From Actinomycetota bacterium (GTDB lineage: Bacteria > Actinomycetota > Thermoleophilia > Solirubrobacterales > Solirubrobacteraceae): a DNA stretch of 64,000 nucleotides. The stretch spans positions 1-64,000 of the forward strand of contig VAYS01000026.1 in the NCBI GenBank assembly GCA_005883215.1, given 5' to 3'. The position numbers and the translations under genes are program-made. This document shows, piece after piece, positions 10,277 through 19,183 of the stretch. The notes beneath the pieces are model-generated. The model ran no database searches, was not told the origin of the DNA, and worked only from the letters and a program-made list of their open reading frames with translations. Position 1 is the first letter of the stretch. Each line of letters opens with the position of its first letter.

Positions 10277-11263
10277 GTGGCTTCGGTCCGCTACCGCGAG
10301 GCCCTCAACCAGGCGCTACGCGAGGAGATGCACCGCGACGAGGCGGTGATGCTCATGGGCGAGGACATCGGCGTGTTCAACGGCGCCTTCAAGGTCACCC
10401 AGGGGTTGCTCGAGGAGTTCGGTGAGCGACGCGTGCGCGACACCCCGATCTCCGAGAACACGATCGTGGGCATGGGGGTGGGAGCGGCCATGACCGGCCT
10501 GCGGCCGGTGGTCGAGCTGATGACGGTCAACTTCTCGCTGCTGGCGCTCGATCAGATCGTCAACCACGCCGCCCACATCCGCTACATGTTCGGCGGCCAG
10601 GTCAAGGTGCCGCTGGTGGTGCGCATGCCCCAGGGCGCCGGCCACCAGTTGGGCCCCACCCACTCGCACTGCTTCGAGGCCATCTACCTGCACGTGCCGG
10701 GCCTGCTGGTCGCCGCGCCGTCGACCGCCGCCGACGCCAAGGGCCTGCTCAAGGCGGCCATCCGCGACGACAACCCGGTGATCTTCATCGAGCACGAGTA
10801 CCTGTACGGTCGGCGCGGCGAGGTGCCCGAAGACGACGACCACGTACAGCGCTTCGGCGAGGCGGCGATCCGCCGCGAGGGCTCGGACGTGACGATCGTC
10901 GGGGTCTCCCGCATGGCGCTGACCGCCGAGCAGGCGGCCGAGACCCTGGCCGACGAGCACGACCTGGCCGCCGAGGTGCTCGATCCACGCACGCTACGTC
11001 CCCTGGACCTGGACACGATCCTGCAGTCGGTGCACAAGACCAATCGCTGCGTGATCGTCGAGGAGGGCTGGCCCCACGGCGGCGTGGGCGCCAACCTGGC
11101 CGCGCTCGTCCAGGAGCAGGCCTTCGACTACCTCGACGCGCCGGTGGCGCGGGTCACCGGCGCCGACGTGCCGATGCCCTACTCCAAGCCACTGGAGGAG
11201 ATCGCCTACCCCCATGCGCCGCAGATCGTCCAGGCGGCGCTGGCCACCCTGCGCGATGTCTGA
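10277..11263 (+). CDS. pdhB: 2-oxoacid (pyruvate) dehydrogenase E1 component, beta subunit
   Basis: The 328-residue beta subunit begins with SVRYREALNQALREEM and contains MGEDIGVFNGAFKVTQGL, the central RMPQGAGHQLGPTHSH segment and the C-terminal transketolase domain with VIVEEGWPHGGVGA. It supplies the E1 active-site partner of the alpha subunit. The gene starts with GTG 4 bp after pdhA, and its last 8 bp overlap the E2 gene, so E1 alpha, E1 beta and E2 are translationally coupled. Confidence 0.94.
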   Translation: MASVRYREALNQALREEMHRDEAVMLMGEDIGVFNGAFKVTQGLLEEFGERRVRDTPISENTIVGMGVGAAMTGLRPVVELMTVNFSLLALDQIVNHAAHIRYMFGGQVKVPLVVRMPQGAGHQLGPTHSHCFEAIYLHVPGLLVAAPSTAADAKGLLKAAIRDDNPVIFIEHEYLYGRRGEVPEDDDHVQRFGEAAIRREGSDVTIVGVSRMALTAEQAAETLADEHDLAAEVLDPRTLRPLDLDTILQSVHKTNRCVIVEEGWPHGGVGANLAALVQEQAFDYLDAPVARVTGADVPMPYSKPLEEIAYPHAPQIVQAALATLRDV

Positions 11264-12530
11264 GGTGGTCATGCCCCGCCTGTCGGACTCCATGGAGGAG
11301 GGGACGATCCTGCGCTGGCTGAAGTCCGACGGCGACCCCGTGCGCCGCGGCGAGCCGCTGGTCGAGATCGAGACCGACAAGGCCAACATGACCTACGACG
11401 CCGATCAGGACGGCGAGGTCGAGATCATCGCCCAGGAGGGCCAGACGCTTGCGATCGGGCAGCCAATAGCGCGCATCCGCGCGCCGGGGGAGGGGTCGGC
11501 CGACCCCTCCGGCTCGGGGCGCGGCGGCATCACTTCCGGCCCGGCGCCGAGCGCGGTCGCCCAGGAGCCGGTGACCGCCCCGACCCCGGTCCGCAGCGAC
11601 GGGCGCGGGACGCCCGAGGCGAAGCGGATCAAGGCGTCGCCGATCGCCCGGCGCATCGCCGCCGAGCGCGGGGTGGACCTGCGCGCCCTCACCGGCACCG
11701 GGCCGGGGGGGCGGATCGTGCGGGCGGACGTTGAGGCGGCGGGGGCGTCGTCTGCCCCTGCCCAAGAAGAAGAGGCAAGGGCGCCCGCAGCCCCCGCCGC
11801 CCCAGCTCAGGTGCCCGGCGCGGGCGAGGTGGAGCGGGCCAAGGGGGAGGTCAGCTCCCAGGAGCTCACGCGCAGCCAGCAGGTGATCGCCCGCCGGATG
11901 GCCGAGTCCCGGGCCACGATCCCCGACTTCGTCCTGCACGCCGAGATCGACATGGAGGAGTGCCAGAGCCTGCGCGAGCAGCTCAAGCAGCTCGGCGCCG
12001 ACCAGCCGCCGCCCTCGTTCAACGACATGCTGGTCAAGGCGAGCGCGCTGGCGCTACGCGAGTTCCCACGGGTCAACGGCAGCTACCGCGACGGTCGCTT
12101 TGAGCTGCACTCGCGGGTCAACGTCGGCGTGGCGGTGGCCACCGAGGACGGCCTGACCGTCCCGGTGGTGTTAGACGCCGACCGCAAGTCGCTGGGCGAG
12201 ATCGCCCGCGCATCACGCGCGCTGGCCGAACGCGTGCGCACCGGCGTGATCACCCCGCCCGAGCTCTCGGGTGGGACGTTCACCGTCTCCAACCTGGGCA
12301 TGTTCGGGATCAAGCGCTTCAGCGCCGTGATCAACCCGCCCCAGGCGGCGATCCTGGCGGTCGGCGCGATCGAACCGCGCCCCGCCGTGCGCGACGGCGC
12401 GATCGAGGCCCGCCGGCTGATGGAGGTCACGCTGGCCTGCGATCACCGCATCCTCTACGGCGCCGAGGCGGCCCGCTTCCTGGCCCGTACGCGCGAGCTG
12501 CTCGAGCAGCCCCTGGCCCTGACGCTGTAG
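11256..12530 (+). CDS. pdhC: Dihydrolipoamide acyltransferase (E2)
   Basis: Domain order is one lipoyl domain (lysine in EIETDKANMTYDAD near residue 43), a Pro/Ala linker, a peripheral-subunit-binding domain (KASPIARRIAAERGVDL), a second linker and the catalytic core ending in LACDHRILYGAEAARFL. The catalytic motif is normally DHRxxDG; here the Asp is Tyr while the His is kept. The product is the core of the complex formed with E1 and lpdA. Its lipoyl lysine would be modified by LipB and LipA encoded nearby. Confidence 0.93.
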   Translation: MSEVVMPRLSDSMEEGTILRWLKSDGDPVRRGEPLVEIETDKANMTYDADQDGEVEIIAQEGQTLAIGQPIARIRAPGEGSADPSGSGRGGITSGPAPSAVAQEPVTAPTPVRSDGRGTPEAKRIKASPIARRIAAERGVDLRALTGTGPGGRIVRADVEAAGASSAPAQEEEARAPAAPAAPAQVPGAGEVERAKGEVSSQELTRSQQVIARRMAESRATIPDFVLHAEIDMEECQSLREQLKQLGADQPPPSFNDMLVKASALALREFPRVNGSYRDGRFELHSRVNVGVAVATEDGLTVPVVLDADRKSLGEIARASRALAERVRTGVITPPELSGGTFTVSNLGMFGIKRFSAVINPPQAAILAVGAIEPRPAVRDGAIEARRLMEVTLACDHRILYGAEAARFLARTRELLEQPLALTL

Positions 12531-12550
12531 CGCGGCCAGGCCGGGGACGC

Positions 12551-13165
12551 TCAGTGGCCGAGTTGGCCCACGGCGCCTCCGGCAGACTTGCCCGCGCCGC
12601 CGAGCGTCTGACCGGCGGACTGGGCCGCCTGCTGGACCGTCTGGCCGACCTGCGGGCTGACCCCGGAGATCGCGCCGCCGGCGGCCGTCCCCGCGCCGCC
12701 GAGCGCCTGTCCCACCTGGCCGCTGGGGCTACTGCCCGTCTGACCGGTGCCGGTGGAGGTCGAGCCCGGCGAGTGTGACTGGCCGGGGCCGGATCCCCCG
12801 CCCCCGCCCCCCCCGGAAGCCGAGGGGGTGCCGCCAGACGCCGGCCGGGGGCCGGGTGCTGATCGCGAAGCAGGACTCGAGCCGGCGCCGGCCGGGCCGG
12901 CCGACGCGGCGAGGCTCGCGACGCCGCCGGGGCGTCCGGCCGAGGACGGCGAGACGATCAAGGGCTTGGCCACGGTTCCGGCGTGGCCCGCCGAGATCTG
13001 GTGGGAGGCCACGGTCAGCGTGGGCCCGCTCGACGGCGGCTGGACCCCTGGCCAGCCGCTGCGAAACGCCACCACGGCGGAGGCGATGAGCAACGAGCAG
13101 GCGGCGGCGGCGACCAGCGAACTGCCGGCGCCCAGGCTGGCCAGCCATGCTCTGGTGCTCTGCAT
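12551..13165 (-). CDS. Membrane-anchored low-complexity Gly/Ser/Pro-rich protein
   Basis: One N-terminal hydrophobic segment (LVAAAACSLLIASAVVAF) follows a short basic head and would anchor or export the protein. The rest is Gly/Ser/Pro/Gln-rich: an eight-Gly run near residue 120, then GQTG, GQAL, GGAG and QTVQQAAQSAGQTLGG repeats. No enzymatic domain is visible. It may be a cell-envelope or surface protein; the family is not recognised. The long unbroken frame supports expression. Confidence 0.55.
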   Translation of the reverse strand: MQSTRAWLASLGAGSSLVAAAACSLLIASAVVAFRSGWPGVQPPSSGPTLTVASHQISAGHAGTVAKPLIVSPSSAGRPGGVASLAASAGPAGAGSSPASRSAPGPRPASGGTPSASGGGGGGGSGPGQSHSPGSTSTGTGQTGSSPSGQVGQALGGAGTAAGGAISGVSPQVGQTVQQAAQSAGQTLGGAGKSAGGAVGQLGH

Positions 13166-13247
13166 CTGGTGCTGGCATCGGCAGGCCCGGGGCCGTCCTT
13201 GAGCGCACTAAGCCTTCCCCGGGCCCTAAGCCCCGCTGGCCGGCGGC

Positions 13248-13835
13248 TCAGGGAAAGCCGTGGGGACCGAAATAGCGCGCGTTGGGCAACGGGTTGGGGT
13301 CGCGCGCTACGCCAGGGGGCCGCTGGGAGGTGTCCACGAACAGGCACAGCGCGCGCGCCGGGTCGCCCCCCGGGACACAGGTTCGATACAGGTCGCTGTC
13401 CAGGCGCCAGGTGTCGGCCCGGGCCAGGTTGCGGCGCACCGCGGCGGGCGCCTGGCCGAGCACGTAACGGCGCACGGCGCCCATCTGGGCCTGCATCGAT
13501 GCGCGCTCGTTGCGCAGGGCCGGGCGGTGCGCCAGGCCCAAGCCGACGAGGACGAGGCTCAACCCCAGCAGCAGGCCGGTGCCGGCGTAGTCGTCGGCCA
13601 CCACCCGGGGCAGGTCGCGCCTGCGCCGGCGCAGCAGCCGGCCCACCACCGGGGCGCCGATCGCCACCACGACCAGGTTGAGCAACAGCGACAGCAGCAG
13701 CGCCGCCACCGGGCCTGGCCCGTCGCCGGCCACCGGCAGCCGGTACAGCAGCGCCGCGTCGGCCAGCGCGAGCACGGCGAAGGCGGGCCACTGCCAGGCC
13801 CCGCGAAGCCGCCAGCGAAGCCGGCCAGGGCGCAT
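13248..13835 (-). CDS. Hypothetical membrane protein with exposed C-terminal domain
   Basis: A 195-residue protein with three hydrophobic stretches in the first 100 residues (WPAFAVLALADAALLYRL, VAALLLSLLLNLVVVAIGAPVV, GLLLGLSLVLVGLGLA), then a soluble part containing RRYVLGQAPAAVRRNLARADTWRLDSDLYRTCVPG. That layout resembles small actinobacterial inner-membrane proteins of unknown role. It is divergent from lipB with about 30 bp between starts, so the promoters must overlap. Confidence 0.65.
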   Translation of the reverse strand: MRPGRLRWRLRGAWQWPAFAVLALADAALLYRLPVAGDGPGPVAALLLSLLLNLVVVAIGAPVVGRLLRRRRRDLPRVVADDYAGTGLLLGLSLVLVGLGLAHRPALRNERASMQAQMGAVRRYVLGQAPAAVRRNLARADTWRLDSDLYRTCVPGGDPARALCLFVDTSQRPPGVARDPNPLPNARYFGPHGFP

Positions 13836-13867
13836 GGATTCGAGCGTACCGGGCGTATCCTCTTTTC

Positions 13868-14611
13868 ATGGGCCCAGGTACCGACGAGCTGTGGGTGTGC
13901 CAGCTGGGGACGCTCGAGTACCGCGAAGGGCTGGCCCTGCAGGAGCGCCTGCGCGCCGCCCGCCAGGCGGATGAGGTGCCCGACGTGCTGCTGTTGCTCG
14001 AGCACTGGCCCGTTTACACCCGCGGTCGCCGCTCGGAGCCGGGGGAGCTGCCGATGGGCGAGCAGTGGTACCGCGACCAGGGCATCGACGTGGTGGGCAC
14101 CGACCGCGGAGGAAGGGTCACCTACCACGGACCCGGACAGCTGGTCGGCTATCCGATCATGGGCATCGCCGACGTGGGCGCCTACCTGCGGACGATGGAG
14201 GCGGCGATCATCGCCGCCCTCGCCGAGGAGGGGATCACCGCCTCCCTGCGCGAGCGCCTGACCGGGGTCTGGGTGCAGGAGCGCAAGATCGCCTCGATCG
14301 GGGTCCACGTCTCGCGCGGGGTGACCACGCACGGCTTCGCGATCAACGTCTCCAACGACCTGCAGCCGTTCTCGTGGGTGGTGCCCTGCGGCCTGGAGGG
14401 TGTGCAGATGACCTCGATCACGCAGCTGACCGGCGACGGCGGGCGCCTGGCCTGCTTTAGAAAGCGCGTGGCGTTTCGGTTCGCCGCGGCGTTCGGCCGG
14501 CGCCAGCGTCTGGTCTCGCCTCGGCGCCTGGCCCGCGACGCGCCGGTCGCGCCCGGGGCGCGCGAGCCCCTGCCGGGCGCCCTGCCCGTCATGGCCGGCC
14601 GCGCTGGCTAG
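13868..14611 (+). CDS. lipB: Octanoyltransferase
   Basis: LipB transfers octanoate from acyl carrier protein to lipoyl domains. The family motif RGGRVTYHGPGQLVGYPI is at residues 80-97, the catalytic lysine is K140 in KIASIGVHV and the acyl-accepting cysteine is C174 in VVPCG. The length is slightly long because of an Arg/Ala/Pro-rich tail after about residue 205. It lies 9 bp before lipA and close to the dehydrogenase complex whose E2 it modifies. Confidence 0.95.
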   Translation: MGPGTDELWVCQLGTLEYREGLALQERLRAARQADEVPDVLLLLEHWPVYTRGRRSEPGELPMGEQWYRDQGIDVVGTDRGGRVTYHGPGQLVGYPIMGIADVGAYLRTMEAAIIAALAEEGITASLRERLTGVWVQERKIASIGVHVSRGVTTHGFAINVSNDLQPFSWVVPCGLEGVQMTSITQLTGDGGRLACFRKRVAFRFAAAFGRRQRLVSPRRLARDAPVAPGAREPLPGALPVMAGRAG

Positions 14612-14620
14612 GGTGAGCCG

Positions 14621-15610
14621 GTGAGCGAGAGCAGCCCTTCCCCGGCCCCCGCGCCCACCCGCTCGCGCGCCAATCCCGGCGGCATGGACGTAAGCCGGGT
14701 CCTGGGCGGCGACGTGCGTCCCCTGCGCGAGCGCAAGCCTCCGTGGTTCAAGGTCCGCGCTCCCGGCGGCCCGCGCTACCGCGAGCTTCACCGGCTCATC
14801 TCCTCGGAGAACCTGCACACGGTCTGTCAGGAGGCGGCGTGCCCCAACGTGGGCGAGTGCTGGGAGCGGGGCACGGCGACGTTCATGATCCTGGGGGACA
14901 CGTGCACGCGGCGCTGCGGCTTTTGCAACGTCAAGACGGGCAAGCCCACCTGGAACGACCCCCTGGAGCCGGCCCGCGTGGCGCGCTCGGTCGCCCGCAT
15001 GGGGCTGGGCCACGCGGTCATCACCTCGGTCGATCGCGACGACCTGCCCGACCTGGGGGCCTCGGCGTTCGTCGGCGTCATCCGCCAGATCCGCGCCCAG
15101 GCCCCTGGCTGCCGCGTCGAGGTGCTGACCCCCGACTTTCGCGGTCAGGAGATGCCGCTGGCCCGGGTCGTCGCCGAGCGCCCCGACGTGTTCAACCACA
15201 ACGTCGAGGTCGTGCCCCGCCTATACCCGGTCGCCCGCCGCGGCTCGGAGTTCCTGCGCTCCTGCCGCGTCCTGGCCAACGCCCTGGCCATGGGCCAGGG
15301 CGAGGTGGTCACCAAGTCCGGGCTGATGGTCGGTCTGGGGGAGACGCGCGACGAGGTGCTCGAGGCCTTCGCCCTGCTGCGCGAGCACGGCGTGCAGGTG
15401 CTGACCGTCGGCCAGTACCTGCGTCCCACCGCCCGGCACCTGCCGGTGGTGCGCTACTGGCACCCCGACGAGTTTCGGGCACTGGAGGAGGCGGCCTATG
15501 GCCTCGGCTTCGAGCACGTGGCCGCCGGCCCGCTGGTGCGCTCGAGCTATCACGCCGACGAGCACGTCGGGGGGTCAGCGCGCCGCGCCGCCGCGGGCGC
15601 GTCCGCCTAG
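14621..15610 (+). CDS. lipA: Lipoyl synthase
   Basis: A radical-SAM enzyme that inserts two sulfurs into the octanoyl group on lipoyl domains. The auxiliary iron-sulfur cluster motif CQEAACPNVGECW and the radical-SAM motif CTRRCGFCNV are intact, and the C-terminal VGQYLRPTARHLPV is typical. The 329-residue length is normal, with a short Pro-rich N-terminal extension. It follows lipB by 9 bp in a two-gene operon. Confidence 0.96.
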   Translation: MSESSPSPAPAPTRSRANPGGMDVSRVLGGDVRPLRERKPPWFKVRAPGGPRYRELHRLISSENLHTVCQEAACPNVGECWERGTATFMILGDTCTRRCGFCNVKTGKPTWNDPLEPARVARSVARMGLGHAVITSVDRDDLPDLGASAFVGVIRQIRAQAPGCRVEVLTPDFRGQEMPLARVVAERPDVFNHNVEVVPRLYPVARRGSEFLRSCRVLANALAMGQGEVVTKSGLMVGLGETRDEVLEAFALLREHGVQVLTVGQYLRPTARHLPVVRYWHPDEFRALEEAAYGLGFEHVAAGPLVRSSYHADEHVGGSARRAAAGASA

Positions 15611-15683
15611 CCTCCGCCTCCGATACCGGCCAGCCCGCATCGGCGAGTGGGGCGGGTGAGCCCGATTACGCTCCCCGCTCGCC

Positions 15684-16469
15684 GTGATCCCGCTCAAGGA
15701 CAACATCCCCACCGAGCGCTTTGCGCTGGTGACCGTCGCGCTGATCCTGGCCAACGTGGTGGTCTACCTGCTCTCGATCCGCCACGGGGGATCGCTGTGG
15801 AGCGGCCCTCCCAACGACGTGACCGTCCACTATGGGGCGATCCCCTACGAGTTCACCCATCCCGGCCGCCACTGCGGGCTCACCGCGCCCTTTGCCGGCG
15901 CTAGCCAGATCGCCTGCGAGGGGCAAGCGGGTGTCGCCGGCCACCCTGGTCCCCAGCCGCCCTTCTGGCAGACGGCGTTCACCTCGATGTTCATGCACGG
16001 AGGCCTGCTGCACCTGGCCGGCAACATGCTGTTCCTGTGGATCTTCGGCAACAACGTCGAGGACTCGATGGGCCGCTTGCGCTTCATCGCCTTCTACCTC
16101 CTCGGCGGGCTCGCCGCCCTGGCCGGCCAGGTCCTGATCGATCCCGGCTCGACCGTGCCCACCGTGGGGGCGTCGGGGGCGATCGCCGCCGTGCTCGGCG
16201 GCTACATCTGGCTCTATCCCCGGGCGCGGGTCCTGACGCTGATCTTCATCATCTTCTTCGTCACCGTGATCGAGCTGCCGGCCCTGGCGGTGCTCGGCCT
16301 GTGGTTCCTCGAGCAGCTGGCGTTCGCGTCCGCCGGTCAGGTAAGCCCCGCGGGCGGCGGGGGGATTGCCTACTTTGCCCACATCGGGGGCTTCCTGTTC
16401 GGCTTGGTTTTGATCCAGACGTTCGTCAAACGGCGCAAGACGGTGCCGCCTCCTCACCCGGTGTACTGA
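15684..16469 (+). CDS. Rhomboid-family intramembrane serine protease
   Basis: The frame starts with GTG and has six hydrophobic segments. The catalytic serine is S164 in [14 protein letters not shown] and the partner His is H233 in [10 protein letters not shown]. The conserved [18 protein letters not shown] loop is at about 110-127. Between the first two membrane segments lies an exported loop with two cysteines (GRHC, IACEG) that could form a disulfide. Substrates are unknown. It is followed after 4 bp by a small membrane-protein gene. Confidence 0.9.
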   Translation: MIPLKDNIPTERFALVTVALILANVVVYLLSIRHGGSLWSGPPNDVTVHYGAIPYEFTHPGRHCGLTAPFAGASQIACEGQAGVAGHPGPQPPFWQTAFTSMFMHGGLLHLAGNMLFLWIFGNNVEDSMGRLRFIAFYLLGGLAALAGQVLIDPGSTVPTVGASGAIAAVLGGYIWLYPRARVLTLIFIIFFVTVIELPALAVLGLWFLEQLAFASAGQVSPAGGGGIAYFAHIGGFLFGLVLIQTFVKRRKTVPPPHPVY

Positions 16470-16473
16470 GGCG

Positions 16474-16656
16474 ATGCTGGCGCGCACCATCGTGCTGCTG
16501 GTGGCGATCCTGTTCATCGCCTTCTTTGCCGTTCTCACGCTGGGGGCGGTGGCCGAGCACGGGGTCAGCACTCCGGCGCTGGTGATATCGGTGGTGGTGC
16601 TTGCCCTGCTGGGATTCGGCATCCTGGGTGCGTTGCGCGGTCCGCCGGAGCCCTGA
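16474..16656 (+). CDS. Small membrane protein (60 aa)
   Basis: Two hydrophobic helices ([21 protein letters not shown] and [19 protein letters not shown]) separated by AEHGVST, ending in GPPEP. It starts 4 bp after the rhomboid gene, so it is probably co-translated and could act with it, although no function can be assigned. Its short length makes the call depend on spacing and composition. Confidence 0.6.
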   Translation: MLARTIVLLVAILFIAFFAVLTLGAVAEHGVSTPALVISVVVLALLGFGILGALRGPPEP

Positions 16657-16698
16657 GCCCGTAGGAGCCCCGAGCCACCGCCTCGATCCGTCTAGCCG

Positions 16699-17832
16699 AT
16701 GCCCCGCCGCTCCCCCCCTTCCATGACGCGCCCGACCGAGCCGGTCCACCGCTCGCCGTTTCTGGACATCGACCCGGTGCGCGCGAGCCGCCGCCTGGAG
16801 CTGGCCGCCCGTCGCCGTCGGCGCCGCCTGATCCGCCGCGGGCTGCTCTCCGTGCTGCTCGGCGTGGTGGCCGCGCTCGCGGTGGCCAAGGGCGTGACCA
16901 CCGACTGGGGCGGCGGCTCCTCGCCCTCCCACCCGGCGAGCTCGGGGGCGGGCGGGCGCGCGCCGGCGGCCCCCCGCCCCGCTCCCCACCAACCCGGGGT
17001 CCCGGCGACCCCCACGGCGGCCTACCCGGCGGCCCTGCCCGGCGGCGGACAGCCGCCGCTGGTGCTCCGGCTCGACGATCCCAACGACCCGGTCCACGTG
17101 CGCTTTCACGTGCCCCCGCGCGGCGGGCTGATGTTCAACCTGGATACCGGGCGCGTGCTGTGGCGGCGCAATCCGGTCCTGCCCGTGCCGATCGCCAGCC
17201 TGACCAAGATGATGACCGCGCTGCTCGTCGTGCGCAGCTCCCCGGCCAACGCGCCGGTGCGCATCACCACCCAGGCGGCCCACTACCAGGGCTCGGGCGT
17301 GGGGGTTCTGCCCCGCAACCGCGACGTTCGCCTGGAGACCCTGCTCTACGGGCTCATGCTCCCCTCGGGCAACGACGCCGCGATCGCGCTGGCCCAGCAC
17401 GTGGCCCGGAGCACCGGCGCCTTCATCGCCCGCATGAACCAGGGCGCCGCGGCGATGGGTTTGCGCTGCACGCGCTTTTTCTCGGTGGAGGGCCTCAGCG
17501 ACAAGGGCCGCTCGTGCGCCGCCGACCTCGCGGTGCTCGCCCGCGCCGACCTGGATCAGCCCCGCCTGGCCCACATCGCGCGCACCCGCAAGGTGGTCAA
17601 GCCGCTGGCGATCAAGGGCGGCAAGGTCTACATGTTCAACAACAACCCCCTGCTGATCAGGGGCTATCCGGGCGTCACAGGTCTGAAGACCGGCTATACC
17701 AACGCGGCCGGGCACTGCCTGGTGGCGACCGCGACGCGACACGGCGTGCGCCTGGGGGTGGTGCTGCTGCACTCCCCGGACACCGGCCGCCAGGCCCAGC
17801 AGCTGCTCAACCGCGGCTTTCGCGTTCCCTGA
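16699..17832 (+). CDS. D-alanyl-D-alanine carboxypeptidase (penicillin-binding, S11)
   Basis: It trims the terminal D-Ala of peptidoglycan stem peptides. The three active-site motifs are SLTK (167-170), SGN (223-225) and KTG (330-332). A membrane segment at about 48-66 follows an Arg-rich head, so it is an N-terminally anchored extracytoplasmic enzyme with a Pro/Ala-rich linker to about residue 110. The C-terminal anchoring domain of DacA/DacC is absent. An alternative ATG lies at 16723. Confidence 0.92.
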   Translation: MPRRSPPSMTRPTEPVHRSPFLDIDPVRASRRLELAARRRRRRLIRRGLLSVLLGVVAALAVAKGVTTDWGGGSSPSHPASSGAGGRAPAAPRPAPHQPGVPATPTAAYPAALPGGGQPPLVLRLDDPNDPVHVRFHVPPRGGLMFNLDTGRVLWRRNPVLPVPIASLTKMMTALLVVRSSPANAPVRITTQAAHYQGSGVGVLPRNRDVRLETLLYGLMLPSGNDAAIALAQHVARSTGAFIARMNQGAAAMGLRCTRFFSVEGLSDKGRSCAADLAVLARADLDQPRLAHIARTRKVVKPLAIKGGKVYMFNNNPLLIRGYPGVTGLKTGYTNAAGHCLVATATRHGVRLGVVLLHSPDTGRQAQQLLNRGFRVP

Positions 17833-17887
17833 GCGGCGCGATCCCGGTCGACTGGCTGGTCGGCCAGTTAGTAGGGTTCTCGCCCCC

Positions 17888-19183
17888 GTGGATCTCAACG
17901 ACACGCCCGAGCAGGCCGAGTACCGCGCCACCGTGCGCGAGTGGCTCGAGCGGCACCGCGCCGAGGCGCCGGTGCTCGAGGGCCCGGAGGCGATCACCGA
18001 CGAGCAGGAGCTGATAGCCGCCCGCCGCGCGTGGCAGGGCAAGCTCGCCGAGGGGGGCCTGGCCGGGGTCGCCTGGCCGCGCGAGTACGGCGGCCAGGGG
18101 CGGGGCCCGATCGAGCAGGTGATCGTCAACCAGGAGATCGGCCGGGCCGGCGTACCCGGGATCCTCGACGCGATCGGGGTGGGCATGCTCGGCCCCACGA
18201 TCATGGCCCACGGCAGCGAAGAGCACAAGGCGCGCTACCTCGGACCCATGCTCCACGGCGACGAGGTGTGGTGCCAGCTGTTCTCCGAGCCCGCCGCGGG
18301 CTCGGACCTGGCCGCGGTGCAGGCCCGCGCGCGCCAGCAGGAGGACGGCAGCTGGCGGCTGTCGGGCCAGAAGGTGTGGACCACCAACGCCCAGATCGCC
18401 TCCTTCGGCCTGCTGCTCGCGCGCACCGACCCCGACCTTCCCAAGCACAACGGCCTGACCATGTTCATCGTTCCCATGGACGCCGAGGGCGTGACCGTGC
18501 GCGGCCTGCGTCAGATCTCGGGGGAGGCCGAGTTCAACGAGGTCTTCTTCGACGACGTCCCCCTGTCGGCCGAGGCCCCGGTCGGCCCGGTGGGGGGAGG
18601 CTGGCGCACGGCGCTGACCACGCTGATGTTCGAACGGGTGACCATCGGGCTGGGCAGCGAGGGCCTGGGCTATCGCGCCGACCGTTTCGCGGCGGCGATC
18701 GCCTCGGACCCCGACGCCCGGCGCGATCCGGAGGTGCGCCGGCGCCTGGGCGAGCTCGCGAGCGAGCTGCTCGCCGTGCGCTTTACCGGGTACCGGACGC
18801 TCACCGCGCTGCAGCAGGGGCAGACCCCCGGGCCCGAGTCGGCGCTGGCCAAGGTCACGCTGGTCAACGCCGCGATCGAGGCTGGCGAGCTGGTGGCCGA
18901 CGTGCGCGGTCCCGAGGCCCTGGGCGAGGGTCCCTGGAGCTACATGATCTCGTTCCTGCCCGGCCTGAAGTCGGCCGGGGGAAGCGAGGAGATCCTGCGC
19001 AACACGGTGGGCGAGCGCGTGCTCGGGCTCCCCCCCGAGCCGCGGCTCGACAAGGGCATCCCGTTCTCCGAGCTGCGGGCGCGAGAGCGCCAGGCGGCCG
19101 GCGAGGCCGAGCCCGCCACCGCGACGCAGGGGAACGGGGCGGGCGCCGGCGCCGGCGACGCCGCCTCCGGGGCGCGGGCTTGA
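17888..19183 (+). CDS. Acyl-CoA dehydrogenase
   Basis: A full-length flavoprotein of the acyl-CoA dehydrogenase family. It has the N-terminal helical domain, FSEPAAGSDLAAVQARA for the flavin site, VWTTNAQIASFGLLLARTD in the beta domain, and GGSEEILRNTVGERVLGLP at the C-terminus. The Gly/Ala tail after residue 410 is extra. It starts with GTG, and its stop overlaps the TTG start of a second acyl-CoA dehydrogenase. Such pairs usually form heteromeric enzymes for steroid side-chain or branched acyl-CoA oxidation; the substrate is inferred only. Confidence 0.9.
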   Translation: MDLNDTPEQAEYRATVREWLERHRAEAPVLEGPEAITDEQELIAARRAWQGKLAEGGLAGVAWPREYGGQGRGPIEQVIVNQEIGRAGVPGILDAIGVGMLGPTIMAHGSEEHKARYLGPMLHGDEVWCQLFSEPAAGSDLAAVQARARQQEDGSWRLSGQKVWTTNAQIASFGLLLARTDPDLPKHNGLTMFIVPMDAEGVTVRGLRQISGEAEFNEVFFDDVPLSAEAPVGPVGGGWRTALTTLMFERVTIGLGSEGLGYRADRFAAAIASDPDARRDPEVRRRLGELASELLAVRFTGYRTLTALQQGQTPGPESALAKVTLVNAAIEAGELVADVRGPEALGEGPWSYMISFLPGLKSAGGSEEILRNTVGERVLGLPPEPRLDKGIPFSELRARERQAAGEAEPATATQGNGAGAGAGDAASGARA

